From Oopsacas minuta (taxonomy: Eukaryota > Porifera > Hexactinellida > Lyssacinosida > Leucopsacidae): a stretch of DNA of 64,000 nt. Every line of letters begins with the position of its first letter. The first letter of the stretch is position 1. Below, piece by piece: positions 30,709 to 41,129 of this stretch. Under the pieces are notes generated by a model that did no database searches, was not told the DNA's origin, and saw only the letters and a program-made list of their open reading frames with translations. A program made the position numbers and the translations under genes. The stretch covers positions 892,847 to 956,846 of the forward strand of contig JAKMXF010000033.1 in assembly GCA_024704765.1 (NCBI GenBank). The letters run 5' to 3'.

Positions 30709-30830
30709 TCAGGATTTGATCCGTTTGTGTGAAATGTTTCAAAAGTTGATTATTATTATTATTATATAAATTTTAGGATTGTGAAAAAACCTTGCAAGAA
30801 AATTCTTAATATCCTCCATTTACCTATCAT

Positions 30831-30930
30831 CATCAATATTCATCAATATTCATCAATATTCATCAATATTCATCAATATTCATCAATATTCATCAATATT
30901 CATCAATATTCATCAATATTCATCAATATT
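30831..30930. repeat. 10-bp minisatellite, 10 copies of CATCAATATT
   Basis: Ten perfect tandem copies. Because 10 is not a multiple of 3, the open frames through it are artefacts of the repeat and should not be called genes. Confidence 0.97.
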
Positions 30931-31214
30931 CATCACCTATTTCAATATATAATCACCCATATTTCTAACAGTTTTAAAAATACTGGCAATTTTCTAAGTG
31001 AAAATTTGCCCAAAATATTTGTGTGAAAATTTTCAAAATCGATATTGTGTCATATTTTGAAAATTGTAAGTGATATATAGAAGAAGGGTATGTTCTTATT
31101 GTTAATGTTTTCTTTGGGGAAAATTTGAGAAAAAAATTTTGTTACGTAATTTAGAATCAAACGCTAATAGGAACACACCTTAGAAACCTCTAAGGTGGAT
31201 TTATAAATGAAGTA

Positions 31215-31506
31215 CAGTAGAACCTCCGAGATCCGGACAGTGTGGGACCGGAGGGTGCCCGGATCTCGGAAATATCATTAACTCCATGGTAGTTACAACC
31301 TATAATGTACATATGAGTTCCCTTAGGTATTCGAATTCTGTTATTAAGTTTACATACTGTACACAAACGTAATCCAATATGAAATATAGTAACTGAAGTC
31401 AACGTTAGTATGAGGAGAATTATATGAAATTGTGAAATTCTTTTGGACAGATATAAAATAAGGGTGCCCGGTTGGGGGAGGTGCCCGTATCTTGGAGGTT
31501 CGACTG
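31215..31506. mobile_element. Tigger/pogo-like MITE
   Basis: The ends CAGTAGAACCTCCGAGATCC (left) and CAGTCGAACCTCCAAGATAC (right, reverse-complemented) are flanked by TA on both sides (31213-31214 and 31507-31508). It is 292 bp and non-coding. Another related single end (CAGTATAACTCGGAAAAGAC) starts near 31556. Confidence 0.7.
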
Positions 31507-32134
31507 TATATATCTCGAAAATAAATTTTCATATCAATTTGCTCTTAAGTAATACAGTATAACTCGGAAAAGACGTACACTCAGTAAGAAGTACAATTTC
31601 TGATATCCAAAAAATTAATATCATTCATTATAATACAATACCTATTCGAATAATTTTAAGATTGCCTCATCATCAGAGATATCATATCAAAATGTTATAT
31701 CAGGGAATGGGAAATTGGGTGTATAGTACTGGATACTATACGTAATTAAGCTGATTTGGCCATAACATTAATGGTTGTCAAGCTATTGATGAATATTGGC
31801 AAAGATTTTATGTCCATGTTCACTACTATGACTCTGGAACGTGCGAATATCTCATGACAAATTTCGATATTTCGTTTGGAAACATTTTGAGATCCAATGG
31901 AGCATTTTGGGTAATAAAATTGTCTAGTAAGCAAACCTGGTGACGTAATTTCGTTCTGAAATTTTGTAGATATTGATTGTGTGTATAGTTAAATATTATT
32001 AATACATTTAGTCGGGCAATAGTGTACCATTTGAAACTAGTATTATAGGAAATAATAGGATTCCCTATATAAATTCATTGGTATGTATCGCTGTCCCTCG
32101 TCCCAAATTTCGATGGACTATCATTGCCTTAGTG

Positions 32135-32260
32135 CATTGGTTCTCAACCTGTTTTCTTCCGCGGACTTCTTTGGTCCATTTTATGGGGTCCGTGGACCCC
32201 CTGCCAATAAACATAACGAAAATATTTTTAGGGCCGCGGACCCCAGGTTGAGAACCACTG
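32135..32260. mobile_element. hAT MITE with perfect 8-bp duplication
   Basis: The 126-bp element has ends CATTGGTTCTCAACCTG and, reverse-complemented, CAGTGGTTCTCAACCTGGGG. It is flanked by CCTTAGTG on both sides (32127-32134 and 32261-32268). The inside is a GGGTCCGTGGACCC-type palindrome. This is the classic hAT/Charlie-type MITE form. Confidence 0.85.
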
Positions 32261-33683
32261 CCTTAGTGTATAGAACAGGGCCGTAGCCAGAACGTAATGT
32301 CAGGGAGTGCTTGGGTATTTCAGGTGTTTATATCTATTTTTGCGGGCAAGACCACACAAAGTAACTTAGGGAGAAGGTAAAATTACAAAATTTATAAATA
32401 ATCAAGACACTCTGGCATTCCATATCTACGCTTAGTATTTGTGAACATTGAGACATTTCAAATGACTGACTAATCTATTTAAATCTCAATAAATCTAATA
32501 TATATACTATACGGAACCACAAACATGTGGTGATTATAGCCGTCATCAGATATAAAATGTAATAAACTGGAAGGATTTATTTTATGGTCATATAAAAACT
32601 ATAATGATAATTTCAATGGTCGCAGTAAAAGCATCATATAATTCAATGTATTTAGTAGTAAAAGGAATTACATAACTGTAATGTAGTTCCACTTATTAAA
32701 AATTTTTCTTAATTTAATATGTAAGAAATAATATCAAAGATAGTAAAGATCAATTTAGCTTATCAAAAAAGCTTTACGGGGATTTAATTCAATTACCGGT
32801 ATATTGTTTGAATTTTGTATTAGAAATTAGAATATATTCAATTGAATTTGAAATTTGAAATACCGCTCCCATACTTATAATTAGAGCAGGACATCCCTGC
32901 TTACTGCTATTCGGAACCATGGATTACTTGAAGTCCATTAAATTATAGTCAGTGGTATGGCATTATATAACGAAGGTAACGAATTAATCTTATGATAAAT
33001 CTATGAATTTGTAACTTCAGACTCTGAAAATCGGAATCTGCACACCCAATTACATGCTTTGAATTTACATAGAAAGGTGTGAAAATATGACTAATCACCA
33101 AAAAGGTGTGAAATATTCTCTTTAGAAAAAATTCATTAACCAATGTGCAAATATCCGACCCAGAATGTATATGTGTACCAATTTTCATGAGAATCGAACT
33201 GTTAGATGTCGCACGGGCACGGCGACCTACCTACGTACAAGGCACATCATCCATACCATTAGGGCATCTCCCTATAGGAGCTACATTAATAACTTTATAT
33301 ATATATATCATCAGCTAATACATAATATAAATAGAAGAAACCATTCCTCATATGGGTTAAAGACGCAAACATTTTTGGTTTAAAATTTAAATTAATCATA
33401 GCACGAGGATGCGGCATTGTCGCCATTATAATACAAATCTATGTAAATAACCAGAAAATATAATTTCTAAAGAAAAAGTAGAACCATTCCCATTCGTTTA
33501 GTCAGGTTACGCATAATACAATAGTAAACAGAAGTAAGAATAATCTGTCTTATTAAACAAACATAACAGCAAACAACGCAACTATGAGCAAGTTACTACA
33601 CATACAAATGCAGTCACAAGACGACTACCCTATAATATCGCTAATAATATATTGAAAAGAATGTGAGGAAGTTTCGTATTTGC
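32261..33683. other. Intergenic, 3' of SCAF4/8 homologue
   Basis: AT-rich DNA with a lone hAT-type end (CAGGGCCGTAGCC) near 32276 and scattered short open frames. No gene recognised. Confidence 0.4.
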
Positions 33684-36600
33684 TTAGGTTTTAGGAGAAG
33701 ATTTCTGCGCTTTTTGTTCGCTTGCCTCTCCCGACCCATCATCTGAGTGCGGAGAGTAAATCCCTGAGTACTCAGCTACCAGGGGCTTGTTAGGTCGACT
33801 GATAGATAGGTCTGTATTCTCTGAACTGGAATCTTCTGGCGTCTTAGTGGGGCTGACGTCACGAGGACTACGACCGGTGGGCGGAGGAGCCAATGAATTA
33901 TCTTTCTCTAGAGAAGAAGTAGGGGTATCACTTTGCTCCGACTTCTGAGGACCCTTATCGTATCCTGGAGGTGTGGATGGACGAGGGAAAGCAGTAGTCT
34001 CAATATTGTTAGAATCGGTAATATGATTATCCTTAAGTTCTGCTGGGAGAGCAGGGACTTTGAATTCGTGACGGATAGGAGGTGGATGGATTCTAGGAGG
34101 AGGAACTCTAAATTCGTGGGGCATGTTGGGTGGTCCTCTCATGTGTATAGGAGGAGGTATTCTAAACCGGTGGTCAGGATGTGGCAGTGAGGGAGGGCGC
34201 ATATTAGGAAAACGAGGCTGTCTGAATCTTGGGTCAATAGGACCTGGAGGTGGTGCTCTAAACTCTGGGCTAGGAGGGAACATGGGACGAGGGGGACGAT
34301 GAGGACGAGGGGGTGCGAAAAACGGAGGAGGATTATGGAACTGTTCAATCTCATTTTCACTTTGAGGACGGATATTTAGTCTGGGGTTATGACCGAATTC
34401 CTTGGGTAGGTACGGAAACGGACCAGTTGGTGGTACGGGATGTCTTTCAGGAGTGTTTACGTGTGGAGCAGTTAGTGTAGATATATTTCTTTCGTTAGCA
34501 TTGTTAATAGATTCAGTAGAATCAGTGCTAGCAGCTGGGGAGGAGGCTGTTATCATAGTATGGTCATTAAGTTGATTGACATCAGATGTTATAGGCATAT
34601 TAAGTAACACAGGAGTGTTAGAGGGCTGAGAATTTGGTATAGGAAGGGGTAGTAGTCCGACAGAAGGAGGACCAGGAAAACTAGACTGTGTAGGAGGTAT
34701 AATAGCAGCAGCTGATGGTGTAAGGGGTGGAGGAGGGAAGGTGGGGATCATTGGAGGGAGAGGCATGAAAATAGGAGGAATATTTGGGTTATACATTTTC
34801 TTCTCTGGTACAACCACTCCAGGAGGGAGGGTGTCTGGATCTAAAATGCCTCCTTCTTGTAACTCGCTCAGATCAATACCTTTATCAGTAACAATACTCC
34901 AAGGTAAATATGTTATCCCATGGGTAGAGTCCCAATGCTGCTTAAAGTTATCATCCTTAACACCCTTACCAGGAGCATACACTAGCTTAGAATTAATACC
35001 TCCTAACTTTATTTCACGCTCTACATTTACTAGCTTATCTGCAGATTCTCTTGTCTCCATTTCTACGTATGCACAACCACGAGAAGGAATCAAATCGAAT
35101 GAAACGATGGATCCAAACTCTTCGCATTTCTCTCTTATTATTCTCTCACTATTCGGAGCTACTTTCTTAACCTGCACCCAAATAGTAGATGATAGGACTG
35201 ATATACATTTCACCTTAGCGAGAGAAAAGGAATGCTTCTTCTCTTTATCATTCTCTTTCCTCAGATTAACTTTATGAATTTCCTGTAATTTCTCTCCTTC
35301 CTGCTCCTTGACTGAAGAGGAAAATTCAATGGTTTCTAGAGCTTTCCATTTGGAAGGAGGAGATTGATAAGATGACTCCGTGTCTTTAGTGATACGAGTA
35401 CGATCTCTCTCTTTGATTTCAGATTCTCTGCGCTTCCGTTTCTCACGAGGAGATCTGGATTTATCTCTCCTCTTATTTTTCTCCCTCCTCTCTATAGGGG
35501 AGTAGGAATTATGACGCTTACGACGTCGTTCTCTGTCTTTGTCTCGATCAGGACTTCTGGAGCGAGATCTATACCGTCTCCGCTCCTCGTATTCATAAGG
35601 GGGATCCTTTGAGTCTCTGCGGAATCTTTGTCTCTTCTTGTCTCTCTCTCTCGGTTCCGGGGGAGGAGACGGGGTGTTACGCCACCGAGAGAATGCTCCT
35701 CTTGGAGAGTCAGAATTATCACATATAGGAGAGCTAATGCGAGGACCAGAGGAGGAGTACACGTCTCTCTCTCGGGTATGATAGACATCCTTGGGAGGAT
35801 AGTCAGCACGATGGGCAGGGTAGTTGTCTTGCGGGACAGGAGGGCGAGTAGGCGGAACGAAGTCTGTGTGGGGATGAAATGGGTGACGAGGGGGAGGGAG
35901 AGAGAAGGGAGGTCTCTGTTGCTGGGGAGTTATGAATGGAGGAGGAGGAAATAAGTGACGGGAAGGGAGGCCAGGAGGCAGGGTCGGTAGCATGGGTCTA
36001 GGGAAGGCGTGCATAGGTAGACCAGGAGGAGGACGGAGAGAGGGGTCTATCCAGGGTAGTCTGACAGGAGGGATAGACTGGTTTGGAGGAGGATTCATGG
36101 GAATAACATTAGGGATAAAGGAAGGAGGACGAGTCCTCTCAGGAGATTGCTTAGAAGGTCCTAATTGTATCCGAGATATGGTGGGTATAGAATCTCCTAT
36201 CTTATCATCATGGATAGGATTAGGTTGTTGATTGGGGTGAATTGGCTGAGGAGGCTGAAAGGATGGTCTCATTGGCATAGGAAGCTGAGGGGAGACAGAA
36301 GTAGGAGAGGAAAAGCGGATTACATTACGCTCAGATAGCTTAGCTACTCTGTTGCGCTCTTGTGTAACTCTACGCTTCTGCTCTTCAATACGTTCATCTT
36401 CTCCCTGATCGTCTCCGTAATCGAAATCATCCAGAAAGGATCGAGTAGTGTCCTCAAAGATAGGAGGAGAGGGAGTACCTACATCCATGTCTACTCCCCC
36501 CTCGTCATCAGATATCTGTTCAATTCTCTCTTTATGAAGTAATTTCCCCGAATGACGACTCCTCTTCTCGGACCATGGATCGTGTGAAGATCTCTTGTGA

Positions 36601-37673
36601 GAGATTTTGTGTTCTCTCTCAAACTCTCTCAGATTTCTCTCCATACGTCGCTGCTGACTGTCAGAAGAAGGAACAGGAGGGGGAGGGGGTGGGGGTGGGG
36701 GCGGTACCCCAGTGGTTTGAACGTCATTTATATACTCGTGGTTCTGTGCGGTCTCTTGCTGCTCTAGGAACTGGTTGATGTGTTGGAGTTGGTGAGGCTT
36801 CAGCTTAGGTTTGAACTCCTGAGCAGGTTCTAGGTCTGCCATACTGCTGGAGTGAGCAGTACCAGATGCTGTACTACCTGTCAGACCCAGTACACTGCTA
36901 GCAGCCTCCTTAAGCTTCTCTAGAGTACTAGAGAGAGGTATAGACATACTAGCGTTAGCTGATATAGCAGGTGCTGTTATAGGTGTAACTATATTAGCGT
37001 TAGATAACAGAGATTGGAGTGATTGTATATTCTGCAATAAATTAGGGGATAGATTAGCAAGCTGTTGCTGAGCTTGTTGCTGCAGGAGAGCTTGTATGTG
37101 AGTCTGTTGTTGTTGTATTATAGCCACTGCATTTGCAGCTACTACTTCAGCAGCATTCATAGACGGATCATGTTTAGAACCACTTTTAGAGTTAGAGGAA
37201 TGACTACCAGGTCTAGGAGCTACCATGCCTAGCAGGGGTTGGATAACTGAGGGGGAGTATATGCCATTCTTTTGCCAGAGATTCAATACTCTGACTAGTT
37301 TTGGTATTTCAACCACTCTGCATTTGAGGAGGTTCTTGAATGTAGTTTGAATATTCTTTGAGAACCTAGGAGCAAATACATCTTTCTCATTAGGGAAATA
37401 GTGTCTGGATTGCCGCACGATGGAGTCCATGACATACAGCCCGGGGACTTTATACTCAGGTCTGCATTTCTGGATAAACTTCTCCACACAGTGCACTACG
37501 TGTTTATACATGCGGTGTGCCTTCATAGCGGATTTAGTAACAGAATTCATCTTTGCCTTTGAAACTGGTGGCTTCGTTTCACACATAGAATTCAGCTCAG
37601 AATTGAAACATTTTACTAATTCCATGCCTGACAATCCCTGATCATTCTCAATATCAAATTCTTCAGTTGCCAT
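33684..37673 (-). CDS. SCAF4/8: SCAF4/SCAF8-like RNA polymerase II CTD-binding factor
   Basis: The start is the ATG at 37673 (MATEEFDIEND), giving 1329 residues in one exon; the 15 codons upstream are not conserved-looking. A CTD-interaction domain spans about residues 12-140 (FNSELNSM...KAKMNSVTKSAMKAH, then FIQKCRPEYKVPGLYVMDSI and FSKNIQTTFKNLL...RVLNLWQKNGIY). A poly-proline run is at about 321-331. An Arg/Ser-rich segment lies at about 690-750 (RSRSRSPDRDKDR). An RRM is at about 825-905 (STIWVQVKKV...GCAYVEM). It is followed by the SCAF-specific KQHWDSTHGITYLPWSIV and GILDPDTLPPG. A proline-rich tail completes it. SCAF4 and SCAF8 bind phosphorylated polymerase II CTD and prevent premature polyadenylation. 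A single gene may represent the state before their split. Confidence 0.93.
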   Translation of the reverse strand: MATEEFDIENDQGLSGMELVKCFNSELNSMCETKPPVSKAKMNSVTKSAMKAHRMYKHVVHCVEKFIQKCRPEYKVPGLYVMDSIVRQSRHYFPNEKDVFAPRFSKNIQTTFKNLLKCRVVEIPKLVRVLNLWQKNGIYSPSVIQPLLGMVAPRPGSHSSNSKSGSKHDPSMNAAEVVAANAVAIIQQQQTHIQALLQQQAQQQLANLSPNLLQNIQSLQSLLSNANIVTPITAPAISANASMSIPLSSTLEKLKEAASSVLGLTGSTASGTAHSSSMADLEPAQEFKPKLKPHQLQHINQFLEQQETAQNHEYINDVQTTGVPPPPPPPPPPVPSSDSQQRRMERNLREFEREHKISHKRSSHDPWSEKRSRHSGKLLHKERIEQISDDEGGVDMDVGTPSPPIFEDTTRSFLDDFDYGDDQGEDERIEEQKRRVTQERNRVAKLSERNVIRFSSPTSVSPQLPMPMRPSFQPPQPIHPNQQPNPIHDDKIGDSIPTISRIQLGPSKQSPERTRPPSFIPNVIPMNPPPNQSIPPVRLPWIDPSLRPPPGLPMHAFPRPMLPTLPPGLPSRHLFPPPPFITPQQQRPPFSLPPPRHPFHPHTDFVPPTRPPVPQDNYPAHRADYPPKDVYHTRERDVYSSSGPRISSPICDNSDSPRGAFSRWRNTPSPPPEPRERDKKRQRFRRDSKDPPYEYEERRRYRSRSRSPDRDKDRERRRKRHNSYSPIERREKNKRRDKSRSPREKRKRRESEIKERDRTRITKDTESSYQSPPSKWKALETIEFSSSVKEQEGEKLQEIHKVNLRKENDKEKKHSFSLAKVKCISVLSSTIWVQVKKVAPNSERIIREKCEEFGSIVSFDLIPSRGCAYVEMETRESADKLVNVEREIKLGGINSKLVYAPGKGVKDDNFKQHWDSTHGITYLPWSIVTDKGIDLSELQEGGILDPDTLPPGVVVPEKKMYNPNIPPIFMPLPPMIPTFPPPPLTPSAAAIIPPTQSSFPGPPSVGLLPLPIPNSQPSNTPVLLNMPITSDVNQLNDHTMITASSPAASTDSTESINNANERNISTLTAPHVNTPERHPVPPTGPFPYLPKEFGHNPRLNIRPQSENEIEQFHNPPPFFAPPRPHRPPRPMFPPSPEFRAPPPGPIDPRFRQPRFPNMRPPSLPHPDHRFRIPPPIHMRGPPNMPHEFRVPPPRIHPPPIRHEFKVPALPAELKDNHITDSNNIETTAFPRPSTPPGYDKGPQKSEQSDTPTSSLEKDNSLAPPPTGRSPRDVSPTKTPEDSSSENTDLSISRPNKPLVAEYSGIYSPHSDDGSGEASEQKAQKSSPKT

Positions 37674-38283
37674 ATAGAAGTAGGTGATTATACAATATGA
37701 ATTACAGGCAAGAACCAAGGCTCTATTTATCTACGTAACTAGCAGATGTAGTGTAGTAACTCGCAATAGGTATAAAGAGTACACTATCAAAGTAACTTAC
37801 TGATGTTCCTCCGGGATAGAGCTGGAGATTACTCAAGCAGTGATCAAATATGTATAACTCCTTCTCTGAAATATATGCTAATGATTGATTGAATCACTTG
37901 TATTCACACAACACGACTAACTTATCCAGTAGTAAACAATCTGTGTTGACTTGATGATCCAATAGATCAGATTCTGAAACTGGAACTCAAAAATATTCTA
38001 AATTGATATGAAAGAGATACGTAAATAATGATATATTATAAATATCAGAAATTTTAACCAGATTAGTCGTTAACTGAGGCAAAGAAGCTGTGAGAATTAT
38101 GTCGCAGACATAACATTTGAAATACCCTAGATACGTATGAAGGAGGAGTATAAGACTTTCACAAACGAAACAGACACATTTTACCTTGGAAATCAGAGTA
38201 TTGTAGAATGACGATGAATTTTTTCTGACTTTTGATGTTGGTGGCCATCAATTTGTCAAATTTGTAGTTTAGTTATCTATATT

Positions 38284-39171
38284 CAGATCCGTAGGCACCG
38301 GTCCGGTTTGTCAGGTTTCAACCTGACCACTTTGGCCTGCAAATTTCCAATATGTCACAATCTGTCAGGTTGTACAGTTCAACCTGGCCACTTAGTCAGG
38401 TTATATACAGCGGCGTCGGAAGGAAAGATTATTACCGCGGCCCGCGGTTCATTAATAATATGTTCAAAAGTAAGGTTTACCCACCCATAAGGGAATTGTA
38501 AATACTTAATAGAAATGCATAGTTCTCTACCAAAGGGGTCTACCGTCATGTCTTAGGATGATAACATTGGAAACATTGGTAGGCCGTCAAAGCTGGAAAT
38601 TTAGCTATTTTCCTGGCCGATTCTTAGAAGGAATACTGAATATACAGTGGTACACCAATTTAGAATCCTTCCACTCGTCCCAATGTAACATATTGTTGTG
38701 ACGGTGGGGCCTTGCTCTATGAGCCTGGGTAGCCGTAGTCCCCCAAAATCATGATTTTGGATATACCCGTCAAAAAGATATACGTCATATTGCGTGATGG
38801 CCCAGGTCATTTGTCAATATTTAGTTAAAATTTCTTAGAAATATAATTTTCTATAGAAACAAGCCTAAGATATGCGAAATTTCTACGCTTTCAGTGGTAT
38901 TCAAATCAAATTTAGTTGCATTCCCCGAGGAAAAAGTTGCAAGAATTAAATCTTTTGAATACGAAATAATACCCAGCGTTTATATTATTGATGTTGAGAT
39001 CGATTGATCGATAATGAATTTCAAGGCAAATATTGACAAATACAGTATATCCGTATTTGATCTATTGAAGAATGGCGGCAATCGCGGCATTTCCAACGCC
39101 CCTATTTTATATAGCTTTACCTGTTTGCAGTATCCAACAGGACCACTTGTATTTTCATGGGTACGGCCCTG
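38284..39171. mobile_element. hAT-like non-autonomous element, copy 1 (family H1)
   Basis: The left end CAGATCCGTAGGCAC and the right end, reverse-complemented, CAGGGCCGTACCC are similar. The stretch 38535-38730 is nearly identical to 44591-44783, and the 38990-39171 region matches 45030-45282. An internal CAGGTT...AACCTG motif repeats near the left end. No transposase. The target duplication is unclear. Confidence 0.55.
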
Positions 39172-39211
39172 ATATTATTTTGTCTGTTTGCCCAGAATTA
39201 TTTTTGGACCC

Positions 39212-39578
39212 TAAGATGTCGCATAACTATGTATTTATCGTGTTTATACAGGAAGTAAACCTAATTGAATACAACTTCACTAAATATATTGAATATGCTG
39301 AATCTGAATTTCATACTTTGATTTAATCATATGTAAATTCTTTGTTGTTTTTATGAATATAAAGTAAAGTTCTTAAAGCATATGTAGAGAATTGCTCTTA
39401 ACAGCTATACATTGGTAATAAAGTACGCTATATTCAAGTTCACACATTTACATTTGTTTGATACTAAATTCATAAATTCACATTTTGTTATAGTTTAATT
39501 CGAGGTACGAAGTGCCGAGACCCGTGCCAACACGAAGTGTTGGCAAGCCGCGCAGAGCGAGCAAGCACAGCGTGCTCG
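39212..39578 (+). repeat. Dispersed repeat R1, copy e (5'-truncated)
   Basis: The copy lacks the TCTATATTATT start. Its 3' tail is the clearest of the family: four short palindromes in a row (GGTACGAAGTGCC, CCAACACGAAGTGTTGG, then GCGCAGAGCGAGC, then AGCACAGCGTGCT) ending CTCG^T. Confidence 0.5.
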
Positions 39579-41129
39579 TTTCTATAAATTCTCAAGAAAT
39601 TCCTGAACAACTTTTCCTTATTCTAATCGGAAGGACCATATATTGGCTAGATAACTACCTCCCTCTAGCGAAGAAAGGAGATTTGAAAATTAGAGAGGGA
39701 ATTTTTCTAAGAGTAATTACTTGAATTTTGCACAAAAGGAAACAAATTTTACAAATTGATTGCAATCAACTTGAAATGCCTTAACAAATGCCTGATCACC
39801 GTCGCGTTGTTCTAAAATATTCTGTGATCTTCAAGGTCAAATATGTGGTAATCGACAAATGCTAATTTTCCTCTTTGATAAAACTTTTACATTCTGTTAA
39901 ATAGTAGCCCTCAAAATTAATATTGTTCATTCGGCATTCGGAGTTGGTACCGAACAAATATTCATTGAAATGTATCGAAAGGGGCTATACAAGCCAGTAT
40001 GATAAATGAGGGATTCACAACGACTAAGTGATTTAGAATTTAGTAATCAATAAATACACCATTTTGAGTCTAAAGACAATTCCGTATATGGGATAAGTAT
40101 CCGGAAATTTCCGTAGAATCTCGGTATACACTAGCCAACATGTTAGGGAACGAATTGTGTCACTAACAAAAGTAAATAATAAGGGCTAAGTAATTGAACT
40201 TCATAGCAAGTTAGTATCCATGGTTATAATAATAGAGGTAGTAAACTGTCCCACAACAAAGCTAATTAGGACTTCAGTAGGTACACCCCCTTGAAATCGT
40301 GAGGTGTGATACACAGCCCCTGTTTGTACCCATGGACAAATAGGAAATTTTTTCAAAAATTAACAATTTCTATTACATATTCATTCGCGAAAGATTTATT
40401 GAATATTTATGTCTTCTAAACATGTGAGATCATTTCCCAAAATTATTGGTGCTATGCTCTAGTTGGATTAGAAGGGTTGGGATATTCGAAATTCGGATTA
40501 GCTACGGCCTAGTGTAGTCCTCTGTCTAGGAGTAGTGAAAGGGTCCGACCCCAAGACCATTGGCTACGGCGCTGATGATAGTTAAGCAAAATTAACAAAT
40601 TACACATTTGGATTTGGTATCATTTTAGATATTTCTTTATCAAATATTTGAGTACATTTTTAACCCAAAAATTTCGTTGTAACCTCTAGTGTACGAATTT
40701 GGGTCAGATACACTCCCCTAGATTGCGTGAAATGTATATACCCTCGGTTAGCACAATGGGCTCGGGTTAATTGGAACACTTCTCCTGGGCGGAATTTATA
40801 CCAGCACTATAATAACTGTTATGGAAATAGCGGTCTGAGTCAAAATATTATTGCATTGATAGGCCCACAACATCACAATATTCGTACTTAGAAACGTGAT
40901 ACCCGCATCTATCCTTATGATACGAAATTTATGTATGCAATAGTTGCAATGCTCAGCAAGCATATAATATATCAACAATTACGTGCATTACTCATGATAC
41001 GTATGACACCTGTAATATCAACATATAAGATTGAGAGATACAAACATAAAAAATAAAAATAGAATAAAAAGAAAATATACAAACCAGTTTAAAAGTAAAC
41101 TAAAATAACAAAATTATACATATTTTGAT
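39579..41129. other. Intergenic, nothing recognised
   Basis: About 1.5 kb of AT-rich DNA 3' of the orphan receptor gene. No gene, RNA or repeat family identified. Confidence 0.4.

Noticed and set aside
30781-31026. 81-codon open frame with a repeating INIHQYSSIF pattern
   Set aside because: It is the translation of the 10-bp CATCAATATT minisatellite.
33933-36231. Several plus-strand open frames up to 178 codons inside the SCAF4/8 gene
   Set aside because: They are antisense shadows of a proline/arginine-rich coding sequence and have no homology of their own.
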